A stretch of DNA of 64,000 nt from Flavobacteriales bacterium (lineage in GTDB: Bacteria > Bacteroidota > Bacteroidia > CAIKAF01), in assembly GCA_018401695.1 (NCBI GenBank), contig JAGYKD010000001.1:284016-348015 (forward strand), read 5' to 3'. The position numbers and the translations under genes were made by a program. Positions 16,918 through 25,131 of the stretch are shown here, one piece after another. Within the stretch, counting starts at the first letter, position 1; every line of letters starts with the position of its first letter. The notes under the pieces were generated by a model. It was not told the origin of the DNA. It worked only from the letters and a program-made list of their open reading frames with translations, and did no database searches.

Positions 16918-19782
16918 CTAGGGAGCAACTATTGGCAAAGATTGTCTTATGCCATTGGGGCCAAGGAGCACATATATTCCGGCAGGCAATTTGGGCAGAT
17001 TTAAGGTTTGCCATCCGGAGGAATGTTCCCAGTGGGCTACCTCCCTGCCATGGGCATTAAGAAGAACCATGGCACCCTTTAGCTCGGAATAAACCCTGAT
17101 GTGGCTGGAGGCTGGCACCGGATATGCCCATTTCTGCAAGGCAAATGCCTCTACACCAAGCACCTCAACAAAAATGCAGGAAGTTGTGTCTACACAAGTA
17201 TTTTGGGTTACCACTGCCGCATAACTTCCTGTCGCAGTCGGAGTGAAGCTTTGTCCTTGCGCCCCTGCAACGGGAAGGTTGCCGGCATCGCATTGAATCC
17301 ACTGGTAATCGGCAAATTGGGCCTGAGCAACCAAGGTACTCCCACTAAGGGCAATGGAGGTGTCGACCTGAACTTCTAAAGCCATCAAATCAACCAGGGA
17401 ATCGCAGCCTTGTTGAGAACTCAGTGGCACAGTATACATGCCTCCTTGACTTATGGTCAAATTGCCGTAAACCACACTGTCTCCCGAGCAGAAAGAAACG
17501 GTGTCGGCTGTAACATAGGTAGGGTTTAGACTCAACACCAGGGTAATTACAGAATCACAGCCACTGCTACCCTGCAGGTTGTTTACATAGGTACCTGCTT
17601 GTTGAATGAACTGGCCGCCAAAAGAAATCGAATCTCCAGAACAAATGGCCATGCTGTCCAACGTTTGGCTTATTGGAATTAAGTCCAATCGCAAAAACAC
17701 CGTAGAGTCGCAGCCCTGAGCACTAGGCAAAACGGCTTGGTAATCGCCGGCGGCATTCAAATAGTTCCCTTGAAACAAAAGGCTGTCGCCTGCACAAATT
17801 TGTAGGGTATCGAAGCGCTGAGGGTTAGGAAATACGCTAAAGCTTAAATCTACCAGCGAATCACAGCCTCCCAGAGTTTGAAATAAATAGCTGTAATTGC
17901 CCGTTTGAGTCAGGAATTGGTTTCCAAAAAACAGACTGTCGCCTTGACAAACCGCTGCCGTATCTTGGGTTGAAAAGGCATTTAACACGGTTAAGTTCAA
18001 TTGAATTACTGAATCGCAGCCTGTAATTGCGCTCAAGGTGTCTATATATTGCCCCGAATTGGATAGGTATTGCCCTCCAAACAATAGGGAATCGCCCAAA
18101 CAAATATCGTTGGTCTGGTTTTGCAAAAAAACCGGAAGAAGATTCAAGCTTAGTATGGTTGTAGAATCACAACCACGTACACTACTCAAGTTTTCCGGAT
18201 AAACTCCTGCTTGTTGCAGCCATTGGCCATTAAAAAACGTACTGTCGCCCTGGCACATATCCAAGTTTAGGCTGTTGTTAAATACCGGCCATTCCTGAAG
18301 GGTAATTTGCAAAATTGAGTCGCAACCAAACTGGTTTTGCAGGGAAATGAGGTACTGCCCCTGGGAAGTTAAGTTTTGGTTTCCATACACCAAGGTGTCG
18401 CCTGTGCAGAGGGTATCTTGAACCATTAAGTTTTGGCTTGGGTGCATGGTCAATTCCATGGTAACCACCGAATCACAGCCCTTTTGGCTTGTAAAGTTCT
18501 GAACAAAAGTTCCTTGTTGACTGTAAAATTGATTCCCAAAAAACAAGCTATCTCCTTGGCATATAGTATCGAACCTAAGTGTTGCAAAAGTTGGATGTAA
18601 GCTTATAAACTGAGAAAATGTATCCGGACAAGCGGGCCCCGGGCTAGTATACAAAATTTGATAAACCGTGCCTGCTTGGCCGGAACTCAAATCTAGTTGA
18701 CCTGTGTTGGTTTGGATTGCCATGCTGGGGGGCTGAATGGAAAAACTGCCCCCCGATGTACCCGATACTTGGGGTGTGGGATCCGAAGCATTGATGCAAA
18801 ATGCAGCCGAAGCGTAAGCAAAGGCCGGATTGTCGGTCGGATTTACCTGCACCGTAAAGTTAGCACAAGCCCCCGGGGTAATACATCCGCCTTCGCCCCG
18901 TACAAAATAGGTGGTGGTTTGACTTGGGGCAACAAAAAAACTGCCTTGTTGGCTTGTATCTATCAATTGTCCCCCACAAGAACCCGAATAAAGGGCCCAA
19001 TGCCCTGCGCTATTCAGTGCTCCATTGACCTGAACCGGCACCGAGTCGCCCGAACAAATAGGTGCGTTGTTGTAGCTAAAAGTGGGCAGGCTAGGAGGAA
19101 TGCAGGGCACCGTATAGCTAACCACCAGCTTAGGACGTTGATTCATGTTGGGGTTTTCGCGGCTGCTGAACCGCTTGGCGGTGGGATTGGTACTTTCGTC
19201 CCCAATCAATATCCACCCATGATTGATGGAAGGATTAGAAAACCAAGACTGTACCCTATTCAACATAGCAGGCGAAGACCAAGTATAGGGGCCTAAGCTT
19301 CCCACGTTCAAAGTAGCATCAGCACTCGATTGAAAATCGCCTCCGGGGTTCACCCAATTGCTTCCCGGGAAAAAACGATGCAGCCAGGTCACATCTCCAC
19401 TGGCAGCTGCGGTGCCGGTGCCCTCTTGACCCGGGGCATCCGAAGCCCCTTCCCCCCAACTGCTATTTAAAGCATGCAAACTCATGGGGGTGTTTCCTGC
19501 AATGGTTAGGTCCATGAACAGCTCCAAACTCACGCCGGTAATGGTCGCATTGGAGGGTATGCTGCCTGCAATATCAAATTTAAACAAGGCCCTTCTTAAT
19601 AAGGGTTGGTTTGTTTTACCGGAAAACAAATAGATTCCCTGTCCATTGGAAAGGGCACCATTCGGGTCTTCGAACAAACTATTGTCTTGACTTGGATTTA
19701 AGGTTTGTACTTGAGGAGACTGAGCGTCCAAACCCTTTGTAAACAAAACAAAAACCCCCAAAAAGAAGAAACGAAATGCCAT
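16918..19782 (-). CDS. Large secreted repeat protein with DNRLRE-type domain and T9SS tail
   Basis: 954 residues. Signal peptide MAFRFFFLGVFVLFTKGLDA; a DNRLRE/CBM96-like domain (about residues 25-225, with LRRALFKFDIAG and WSSPAMLNRVQSW); two Ig-like segments with paired cysteines (PICSGDSVPVQVNG and GGCITPGACANFTVQVNP); then eight successive ~51-residue repeats, each of the form xxxxxC-GDSxxFGNQ ... GxYxxxLxxxxGCDSxxxLxLxV; finally a T9SS sorting domain (HIRVYSELKGAMVLLNAHGR, LPKLPAGIYVL). The two cysteines per repeat (CxGDS and GCDS) probably form a disulfide in each unit. The protein is likely a long cell-surface stalk or adhesin. No enzymatic motif is visible. It is a single gene. Confidence 0.85.
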   Translation of the reverse strand: MAFRFFFLGVFVLFTKGLDAQSPQVQTLNPSQDNSLFEDPNGALSNGQGIYLFSGKTNQPLLRRALFKFDIAGSIPSNATITGVSLELFMDLTIAGNTPMSLHALNSSWGEGASDAPGQEGTGTAAASGDVTWLHRFFPGSNWVNPGGDFQSSADATLNVGSLGPYTWSSPAMLNRVQSWFSNPSINHGWILIGDESTNPTAKRFSSRENPNMNQRPKLVVSYTVPCIPPSLPTFSYNNAPICSGDSVPVQVNGALNSAGHWALYSGSCGGQLIDTSQQGSFFVAPSQTTTYFVRGEGGCITPGACANFTVQVNPTDNPAFAYASAAFCINASDPTPQVSGTSGGSFSIQPPSMAIQTNTGQLDLSSGQAGTVYQILYTSPGPACPDTFSQFISLHPTFATLRFDTICQGDSLFFGNQFYSQQGTFVQNFTSQKGCDSVVTMELTMHPSQNLMVQDTLCTGDTLVYGNQNLTSQGQYLISLQNQFGCDSILQITLQEWPVFNNSLNLDMCQGDSTFFNGQWLQQAGVYPENLSSVRGCDSTTILSLNLLPVFLQNQTNDICLGDSLLFGGQYLSNSGQYIDTLSAITGCDSVIQLNLTVLNAFSTQDTAAVCQGDSLFFGNQFLTQTGNYSYLFQTLGGCDSLVDLSFSVFPNPQRFDTLQICAGDSLLFQGNYLNAAGDYQAVLPSAQGCDSTVFLRLDLIPISQTLDSMAICSGDSISFGGQFIQQAGTYVNNLQGSSGCDSVITLVLSLNPTYVTADTVSFCSGDSVVYGNLTISQGGMYTVPLSSQQGCDSLVDLMALEVQVDTSIALSGSTLVAQAQFADYQWIQCDAGNLPVAGAQGQSFTPTATGSYAAVVTQNTCVDTTSCIFVEVLGVEAFALQKWAYPVPASSHIRVYSELKGAMVLLNAHGREVAHWEHSSGWQTLNLPKLPAGIYVLLGPNGIRQSLPIVAP

Positions 19783-19921
19783 AGTTAGATGTAAAATTCC
19801 TTACATTTCATGTATTGCTACATTTTAGCTAACAATTTAACTCTTTCAAAGTTCTCAACCTATTGTATTTCAAATAAATTCAATTTAAACAGCCTTTCCC
19901 CTATCCCATAAATTCATCATC

Positions 19922-20452
19922 ATGGCTAAAAACACGCAGTCCATCCCCCTCAAAAACCGTCCCTGGGACAGGCTTTTCATTGCCTTTTTTGCCCTAAACT
20001 TCTTCTTCATTTGCCCCATAGTTGACATGGAGCAACTCACGGTTTCGGAACCTACACGTATGGAAGAAAACGGCTATCCGGCCTGGCCTCCCGCACCTTT
20101 CATTGATTTGGTGCACTGGTACGGATTTACGTACGACCCGGCATTAATTGCTCGTCCGCCATGGTGGCAGGCCACGATTTGGATAGATATGTTCTTCTTT
20201 TGGCCCTTTTATGGGTTTGCGATCTACGCCTTTTGGAAAGGCCGCAACTGGATTCGCCTGGGTGCCATAGTGTGGGCTTCGGTAATGCTCACCAACGTGA
20301 CCATAATTATGTATGAAGAGTTTTTTGGACCTTATGCAAGCCCGCACCTGTGGAATGTGGTGGCCGCCAATTTGGCTTGGATAGTGATGCCCATACTTAC
20401 GCTTTGGCGCATGGGTAAGTCCGTGTATCCTTTTTCGGAGAAAGCGGGTTGA
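19922..20452 (+). CDS. EXPERA-domain (TMEM97/emopamil-binding-like) membrane protein
   Basis: 176 residues with four hydrophobic segments. NRPWDRLFIAFFALNFFFIC opens the first helix, and VDMEQ, WYGFTYDPALIARPPWW, ATIWIDMFFFWPFYGFAIYA and TIIMYEEFFGPY hold the acidic and Trp residues typical of the EXPERA family, whose best known members are sterol isomerases and sigma-2 receptor/TMEM97. The bacterial role is unknown. It starts at the ATG directly after an AT-rich leader. About 80 bp of its 3' end is repeated almost identically at 23523-23625, downstream of the Fic genes. Confidence 0.75.
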   Translation: MAKNTQSIPLKNRPWDRLFIAFFALNFFFICPIVDMEQLTVSEPTRMEENGYPAWPPAPFIDLVHWYGFTYDPALIARPPWWQATIWIDMFFFWPFYGFAIYAFWKGRNWIRLGAIVWASVMLTNVTIIMYEEFFGPYASPHLWNVVAANLAWIVMPILTLWRMGKSVYPFSEKAG

Positions 20453-20711
20453 GGGTGTTGGTGGGCGGCTATTTGGCGTTGATTCTGTTTTGGGTGGAGC
20501 CGATGGGTGGAAGAGTGGTTTTATTTTAAGCCATTACTTTTCGCTGATAAATTTTAACTCCACTTTTATCTAATTTATGATTCATGAAAATTGAATGATG
20601 CATTGTCCTGCACAACAACACACCATTGCCTGTGCACACTTTCATTTTTTGCACAACAAAACGCTATTTTCTGTGCATGACTATTATCTCGTGGGTAAGG
20701 AAGAACACTAT

Positions 20712-20854
20712 GAGACTGTTGATACGACGCTATTCTGGCGGCAACTTGGCGTTGCAGTCAAATATCAAGGTCCTCATTTACAACTAGTAAACTGCGGCCT
20801 TTCTATTTGCCTGCGCCTTAATTTGCCTTGAAAACGCAACGCATCAACAGTCTC
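20712..20854. mobile_element. MITE-like element with target-site duplication
   Basis: A 143-bp element bounded by GAGACTGTTGATACG and CGCAACGCATCAACAGTCTC, which are inverted repeats. The 5 bp ACTAT occur on both sides (20707-20711 and 20855-20859), as expected of a target duplication. The insertion split a stretch rich in TGCACAACAA/CTGTGCA repeats (20608-20690, continuing at 20861). It encodes no protein; relatives are at 6516 and 30845. The source transposase is not in the window. The rest of the 458-bp gap 20453-20910 holds no gene. Confidence 0.75.
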
Positions 20855-20910
20855 ACTATTTTGCACATGACCATTTAACGTGGATAGAAATTGCGCGTTT
20901 CTTGTCCATG

Positions 20911-21078
20911 TTAACGTTGTTGTAAAACCCTGAACAGCGGTTCGTTGATACAATAACTGAACTTACCAATTTTAACTTTTGTCACAAATCCTACTTTTAC
21001 CAAAGTGTTTAGGTAGCTGCTCGCTGTTTTTCTATGCACTTTCAATTCACGTTCTAAAAAACTGTTCTTGGTGTAAGC
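20911..21078 (-). pseudogene. C-terminal remnant of a Fic protein (winged-helix part)
   Basis: The minus strand reads YTKNSFLERELKVHRKTASS, YLNTLVKVGFVTKVKIGKFS and YCINEPLFRVLQQR before a stop at 20913-20911. This is the winged-helix tail seen at the end of many Fic proteins (RKTAxxYLxxLVxxGxL, then I-N--LF). A stop codon lies directly upstream (21081-21079) and no Fic core precedes it, so it is a fragment. It lies just downstream of an intact Fic gene on the same strand. Confidence 0.65.
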
Positions 21079-21100
21079 TTACCTAGCCAGCACACATGGG

Positions 21101-22198
21101 TCACCATTCTACTAACTCATAATTGGTACTACGTCCTCCAGCTTGTTCTTTTCTTAATATGCTCTTGTCTATCAAATCTTTGATATCTCTCAATGCGGTA
21201 TCTTCCGAGCACTTAGATATCTTAGCCCATTTTGAAGATTTCAATTTACCCTCAAATCCATCCAATAACTTATTTAACATTAATCGTTGTCTACTATTCA
21301 GTTCTGTTTCCTTATGTTTCTCCCAGAATACTGATTTCTTAAGGACTCTTTCTGTCAATTGTTCAGCCGATAATAAAGCCCGATATAAGCATTTTAAATA
21401 CCAGTCAATCCATTCGGTTATATCTCCTTTACTGTGTTGTACTTTTTGGAGCATCTTATAATAATCTTTCCTCTCCATTAGGATTTGATTGGAGAGACTA
21501 TAAAATCGTTGAGAACTATCCTCAGAACGAGCCAAAAACATATCTGAAAGAGCTCTGGCTATTCGTCCGTTTCCATCATCGAACGGATGTATGATAATAA
21601 ACCAGAAGTGCGCTATTGCTGATTTTAGTACATTATCTAAATTATTTTTGCTGTTCACCCACTCCAAGAAAGTATCCATTAAGCCCTTAATTCGTTCATG
21701 AGAAGGTGCCTCATAATGCACCTTTTCCTTACCCATAGCTCCTGAAACAATTTGCATTCTTTCTTTACGGTAACCTCCTGCATCAATCCTATGCATTCCG
21801 CTCCATCCTGTAGGGAACAAAGCTGCGTGCCAGCCAAATAGTCGTTCCTCATTTAAAGGCTGCTTATACCTTTGGGTTGCATCCAACATCATTTCTACAA
21901 CCCCTTCCACATTTCTATCCGGAATAGCCATACCTGCATAATCCAACCCGAGTCTTCGTGCGATGGATGAGCGCACTTGTTCATAGTTCAACCATTCTCC
22001 TTCAATTTCCGATGACTTAAGAACATCCATGGTTAAATTTGATAAGGTGGTCTCCTCTTTAACAGAGAAACCTAAAGCCTCCATTTGACCCAATATCTTT
22101 CCTTGCAAATGTCTTACCTTTCCTAAGGTGTAATTTATCTCGGAATCATTCCAAGTAAAATCCGGCCAGTTATCGTATTCATAAATGTATTTTACCAT
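21101..22198 (-). CDS. Fic-family AMPylase with DUF4172 N-terminus
   Basis: 365 residues from the ATG at 22198 (MVKYIYEYDNWPDFTW); an upstream TTG at 22204 is less likely. The N-terminal DUF4172-like region contains the inhibitory helix SSEIEGEWLN, matching (S/T)xxxE(G/N), so self-inhibition is expected. The Fic core has HPFDDGNGRIARALSDMFLA, the complete catalytic HPFx(D/E)GNGRxxR motif, which transfers AMP from ATP to a hydroxyl on a target protein. A winged-helix end (WAKISKCSEDTALRDIKDL, SILRKEQAGGRSTNYELVEW) suggests DNA binding or autoregulation. TATATTTG at 22225-22218 is a good -7 box. It is divergent from a second Fic gene. Confidence 0.92.
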   Translation of the reverse strand: MVKYIYEYDNWPDFTWNDSEINYTLGKVRHLQGKILGQMEALGFSVKEETTLSNLTMDVLKSSEIEGEWLNYEQVRSSIARRLGLDYAGMAIPDRNVEGVVEMMLDATQRYKQPLNEERLFGWHAALFPTGWSGMHRIDAGGYRKERMQIVSGAMGKEKVHYEAPSHERIKGLMDTFLEWVNSKNNLDNVLKSAIAHFWFIIIHPFDDGNGRIARALSDMFLARSEDSSQRFYSLSNQILMERKDYYKMLQKVQHSKGDITEWIDWYLKCLYRALLSAEQLTERVLKKSVFWEKHKETELNSRQRLMLNKLLDGFEGKLKSSKWAKISKCSEDTALRDIKDLIDKSILRKEQAGGRSTNYELVEW

Positions 22199-22217
22199 GG
22201 GCAAATATCATTTAAGG

Positions 22218-22225
22218 CAAATATA
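22218..22225 (-). promoter_or_regulatory. Promoter -7 box of the DUF4172 Fic gene
   Basis: TATATTTG on the minus strand fits TAnnTTTG exactly, 20 bp upstream of the ATG at 22198. No TTG at the right distance was found. The region 22226-22427 between the divergent Fic genes includes GTCTTTCAGGGCTTTTCTG, one half of the hairpin seen at 31449-31484. Confidence 0.45.
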
Positions 22226-22427
22226 CAGGTTATTCTCCGCATATTTAATGGAATTAGTGCGCTTTTTCACCGCGCGGGCCTTTATGCTGGGCAGAAAATG
22301 TTCTAAAACTCCCCCGCCTAGCCTTTAGGCCAAGCCCGTAAAACAGAAAAACCGGGAAAGGCAGTGCGTCTTTCAGGGCTTTTCTGCTACTCGGCTAAAT
22401 GTTGGCGGTAGGTATACTTCGAAATCG

Positions 22428-22435
22428 TAAATTTG
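22428..22435 (+). promoter_or_regulatory. Promoter -7 box of the second Fic gene
   Basis: TAAATTTG matches the Bacteroidota -7 consensus. It ends 4 bp before the GTG at 22440, which would make the transcript leaderless if both assignments are right. Confidence 0.45.
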
Positions 22436-22439
22436 TTGT

Positions 22440-23234
22440 GTGGGAAAACCGATAAAAATCATATCCTCAGAATACCTTGATACATACTCATCAAAATGCA
22501 AAGTGGACTGGTTGGAGGTGCTTGATAAATTAAGGTCAAAATCAAGTTTTACAACGGAGGACTTTGAATATTACCTTATTGCATCTTCGCTTTATTCGTC
22601 AAAGATTGAAGGAAATACACTTGACGCAAATAGTTTTTTTAGAAATAGGGGAAACAAAAGTTTTCCAAAGAAAAAGGAAGTTCAAGAAATTGAAGATTTG
22701 GTAAAGGCATACAAATTTGCCTCTGAAAACAATCTTAATAAAACCAATTTTCTTAAAGTTCACGAAATACTCTCTAAAACACTTTTAGCTGTCCATTTGC
22801 GTGGTAAAGTCCGAAAAGAACAAGTAGGTGTTAGAGATTCAAAAACACTTAAACCTGTTTATTTGGCTGTCGAACCGCAATTTGTGGATCAAGAATTAAG
22901 CAAATTATTTGCCGACATTGGAGAATTATTAAAACGAGCATTGTCAAACAAAGAGGTTTTTTACTATGCTTCAATGATTCATTTATGGACTGCAAAGATT
23001 CACCCGTTTATGGATGGTAACGGTCGGTCGGCGCGTTTACTGGAAAAGTGGTTTATAGTGTCAAAACTTGGATTGTCGGCTTGGTCTATACATTCTGAAA
23101 AATATTATTGGGATAATCGTCCTGATTATTATGAAAATATTGCTTTGGGGTATAACTATTACGCGCTACATTGGAACAGATGTTTACCATTTTTATTGAT
23201 GTTACCAGAAGCCCTAAAAGAATCAATACTTTGA
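22440..23234 (+). CDS. Fic-family protein (class II, self-inhibited)
   Basis: 264 residues from the GTG at 22440 (start inferred; no ATG occurs before residue ~175). The inhibitory helix SSLYSSKIEGNTLDAN fits (S/T)xxxE(G/N). The catalytic motif HPFMDGNGRSARLLEKWF is complete. Compared with the neighbouring Fic protein it lacks a winged-helix tail and is shorter. Codon use is AT-richer than in the core genes around it, which together with the flanking partial duplication suggests acquisition. AMPylation of an unknown target is inferred from the motif. Confidence 0.88.
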   Translation: MGKPIKIISSEYLDTYSSKCKVDWLEVLDKLRSKSSFTTEDFEYYLIASSLYSSKIEGNTLDANSFFRNRGNKSFPKKKEVQEIEDLVKAYKFASENNLNKTNFLKVHEILSKTLLAVHLRGKVRKEQVGVRDSKTLKPVYLAVEPQFVDQELSKLFADIGELLKRALSNKEVFYYASMIHLWTAKIHPFMDGNGRSARLLEKWFIVSKLGLSAWSIHSEKYYWDNRPDYYENIALGYNYYALHWNRCLPFLLMLPEALKESIL

Positions 23235-23293
23235 AAGTATTGTACAAAGTCATAAGGAATACTGTTCATTGGAAACGGGTCGTTGTTTTTTAA

Positions 23294-23431
23294 GTGCCGG
23301 CATCAATTCTTTTTGGAACAGCAGCTATATTAAAGTCAGGTTTACCTGTTTTGTTTGGAGGGCTTGTTACTCTCTCCATTTTGAGTGACGTTATTATTTT
23401 TAGTGTTTTAAGGAATGGGGGGCAGAAATAA
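23294..23431 (+). pseudogene. Possible remnant of a small membrane protein
   Basis: A 45-codon frame from a GTG reads VPASILFGTAAILKSGLPVL and FGGLVTLSILSDVIIFSVLR, ending NGGQK and a stop. Two hydrophobic stretches fit a membrane hairpin or the end of a larger membrane protein. A stop codon precedes it directly. It may be a decayed gene tail or a real micro-protein; I cannot tell which. Confidence 0.25.
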
Positions 23432-23522
23432 TTACTGCTAACGGTCTAGTTCGTTGCGTTCGGGGGGAGTCAAAGCCTATAGCTATACTTTTTAATTGAA
23501 CTGGAATAGAAGCACAAAACTC

Positions 23523-23625
23523 CAAGCCCGCACCTGTGGAATGTAGTGGCCGCCAATTTGGCTTGGATAGTGATGCCCATACTTACGCTTTGGCGCATGG
23601 GTAAGAGGGTGTATCCTTTTTTAGA
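23523..23625 (+). pseudogene. Partial second copy of the EXPERA gene 3' end
   Basis: CAAGCCCGCACCTGTGGAAT at 23523 continues with only one mismatch over about 80 bp to the 3' part of the gene at 19922-20452 (its 20336-20420), then diverges after GGGTAAG. Together the two copies bracket the Fic region as direct repeats about 3.2 kb apart. It could be left from a tandem paralogue or from the event that brought in the Fic genes. Confidence 0.8.
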
Positions 23626-23661
23626 GGATTCGAGACGAGATATTTTGGTCGAAAAGAAGTT

Positions 23662-23883
23662 TCATGAAGCAAAGCCCATATGATCTTGTCGAAAGGCCGC
23701 ATAAAATAATGCAGCATGGATCATTGACTCTGTAAGTTCAGGATAGTCCTTAAGAATGGACTCTTTGGTCATGCCATTACCCAACCAGTTAAGAATGTCG
23801 GAGACTGAGATTCTTGTGCCAATCAAAATGGGCTTTCCAAATCTCTTTTGCGGGTCTATGGTTATGTACTCTTTCAGATTCAT
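23662..23883 (-). CDS. DUF433-family protein (orphan antitoxin-like)
   Basis: 73 residues: MNLKEYITIDPQKRFGKP, then ILIGTRISVSDILNWLGNGM and TKESILKDYPELTESMIHAA. This is the DUF433 helix-turn-helix family, usually the antitoxin-like first gene of a pair with a DUF5615 PIN-like protein. No such partner follows; the next 200 bases downstream hold only the EXPERA gene duplicate. Upstream, 23886-24146 is open on the minus strand (ending RKVHRNALHFIGVTATAFDE) but I recognise nothing in it, and it may be decayed sequence. DUF433 identity is fairly secure; an orphan state is inferred. Confidence 0.8.
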   Translation of the reverse strand: MNLKEYITIDPQKRFGKPILIGTRISVSDILNWLGNGMTKESILKDYPELTESMIHAALFYAAFRQDHMGFAS

Positions 23884-24246
23884 CCTCAGATATCGGTTAT
23901 TTCCGGGTTTTCATCAAATGCGGTAGCGGTCACGCCAATGAAATGTAGGGCATTTCGGTGCACTTTCCTGTCCGCCCGTGATAAGATAGTCAGGAAGCCC
24001 AAAACTTGCGGGAACCACTGTCCGCTGCAGTAGTCGGCCTTGCCAGACCATTTTGAAACAAAAGTATTTGCTCTGGCTGTTCGGTTTGGGGTGACCACTA
24101 CTCCACCCCACAAACGCTTGTATGCATAAGCAGCCTTTATGCCCACTATTTATAACTCTAAAATAGTCAAATTCGCTACAAATCATCGAATGGACTCCGA
24201 ATTTGTCCCAAGGTACCTCTGCTGACGTGGGTGTAGATCTCTGTCA

Positions 24247-24276
24247 TATAGCCCACGGTTGAAACCGTGGGCTATA
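24247..24276. repeat. REP-like palindrome
   Basis: TATAGCCCACGGTT-GA-AACCGTGGGCTATA: a perfect 14-bp stem with a two-base loop. A close relative is at 31377-31402, with a half copy directly after it. Such TAGCCCAC palindromes resemble the REP sequences spread by single-domain Y1 transposases, but no such transposase gene is in this window. Confidence 0.85.
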
Positions 24277-24295
24277 AGAAAATCCCCCCACGGAG

Positions 24296-24452
24296 CTTAA
24301 GCGCCCCGGCGCAGGCCAATTAGCCTGACGAGGTAGCGCGCTCAGCAGCTGCGCAGGCAAGAGCGACCACAGGAAGCTCCTTGCCTGCGCTTAGCTGCGT
24401 AGCTGCGCTACAAGACAGCTAATGGCCGGAGACGGATTAGGCGCCCAAAAAA
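24296..24452 (+). repeat. GC-rich structured intergenic element, plus orientation
   Basis: This copy has the clearest long hairpin: arm GCGCAGGCAAGAGC (24351-24364), loop GACCACAGGAA, arm GCTCCTTGCCTGCGC (24376-24390), extended outward by TAGCGC...AGCAGCT paired with AGCTGC...GCTGCGCTA. The 3' end GGCCGGAGACGGATTAGGC then GCCCAAAAAAAC is the family signature. With the REP palindrome it fills most of the 620-bp gap 23884-24505. Confidence 0.75.
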
Positions 24453-24505
24453 ACAAACAAACTATGGATGCTCTGCTATTCCTCTTGCCTAAAGCATGCT
24501 CCGCC

Positions 24506-25099
24506 TTATTCCAAACCCAAATTCATGGGCTCGGCATGCGGCATAAAATGCGCGTTCCCTTTGCCGGTAGTCGCTACGGTTTCTCGATCCACGATCTCCA
24601 AAGACAATTCGTCGAACCATATTTGACCGGTTCCGTTCAATATGGCACCCATCAAAATGGTTTGACTCTCCCTGGGAACGTCCACCACAATTTCGTAGGA
24701 CGCCCAGTCGGTAGTGCCTGTCACCATTCGGTCCGACATATTGTCAAAAGACAAGGGCTTTTCGTCGTTGGAGGCGTTTACCTGCACCCAAAAACCGGCC
24801 CATTCTTTTACGTCCTTGCTTTTCATCCAACCTTTCAATCGAATTCTTTCACCTGAGAACTTACCGGGTAAAAAATCCTGCATCAGCGAACCGTAACCCG
24901 GAATGCTGTCTTCCATGGAGCGAATGGTGGCTGCGGTTCCTTTTTGCCGCCCTGCTTTCTCTTCCAATCCCATTTCGTAGGACTTCCAATGACTCCCGGC
25001 CGGATACCAGCCTTTAGGCAATTCAATGGCAGAGGCAAATCCAAAAACAATCCAAAGGCCACCAAGGGCAGCCAAAAAACGTAGGGTGAACTTTAGCAT
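24506..25099 (-). CDS. Exported beta-sandwich protein, unknown function
   Basis: 197 residues. The N-terminal MLKFTLRFLAALGGLWIVFG is a signal peptide or membrane anchor. The body is a beta-rich domain: RIRLKGWMKSKDVKEWAGFW, VQVNASNDEKPLSFDNMSDR, GTTDWASYEIVVDVPRESQT, GAILNGTGQIWFDELSLEIV. This pattern is the carbohydrate-binding-like jelly-roll often found as an N-terminal module of peptidases and esterases in Bacteroidota, here standing alone. Periplasmic or cell-surface location is likely; the ligand is unknown. It lies 32 bp downstream of... no shared operon can be claimed with uvrC, whose stop is 32 bp from this gene's start on the opposite side, yet both run on the minus strand with uvrC first. 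Confidence 0.65.
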   Translation of the reverse strand: MLKFTLRFLAALGGLWIVFGFASAIELPKGWYPAGSHWKSYEMGLEEKAGRQKGTAATIRSMEDSIPGYGSLMQDFLPGKFSGERIRLKGWMKSKDVKEWAGFWVQVNASNDEKPLSFDNMSDRMVTGTTDWASYEIVVDVPRESQTILMGAILNGTGQIWFDELSLEIVDRETVATTGKGNAHFMPHAEPMNLGLE

Positions 25100-25131
25100 G
25101 GTTCAAAGTAACTATATTTTTGGCGTATTGC

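Noticed and set aside
23886..24186. A gene upstream of the DUF433 gene on the minus strand
   Set aside because: Two overlapping frames of similar length exist, neither matches a family I know, and the expected DUF5615 partner should be on the other side.
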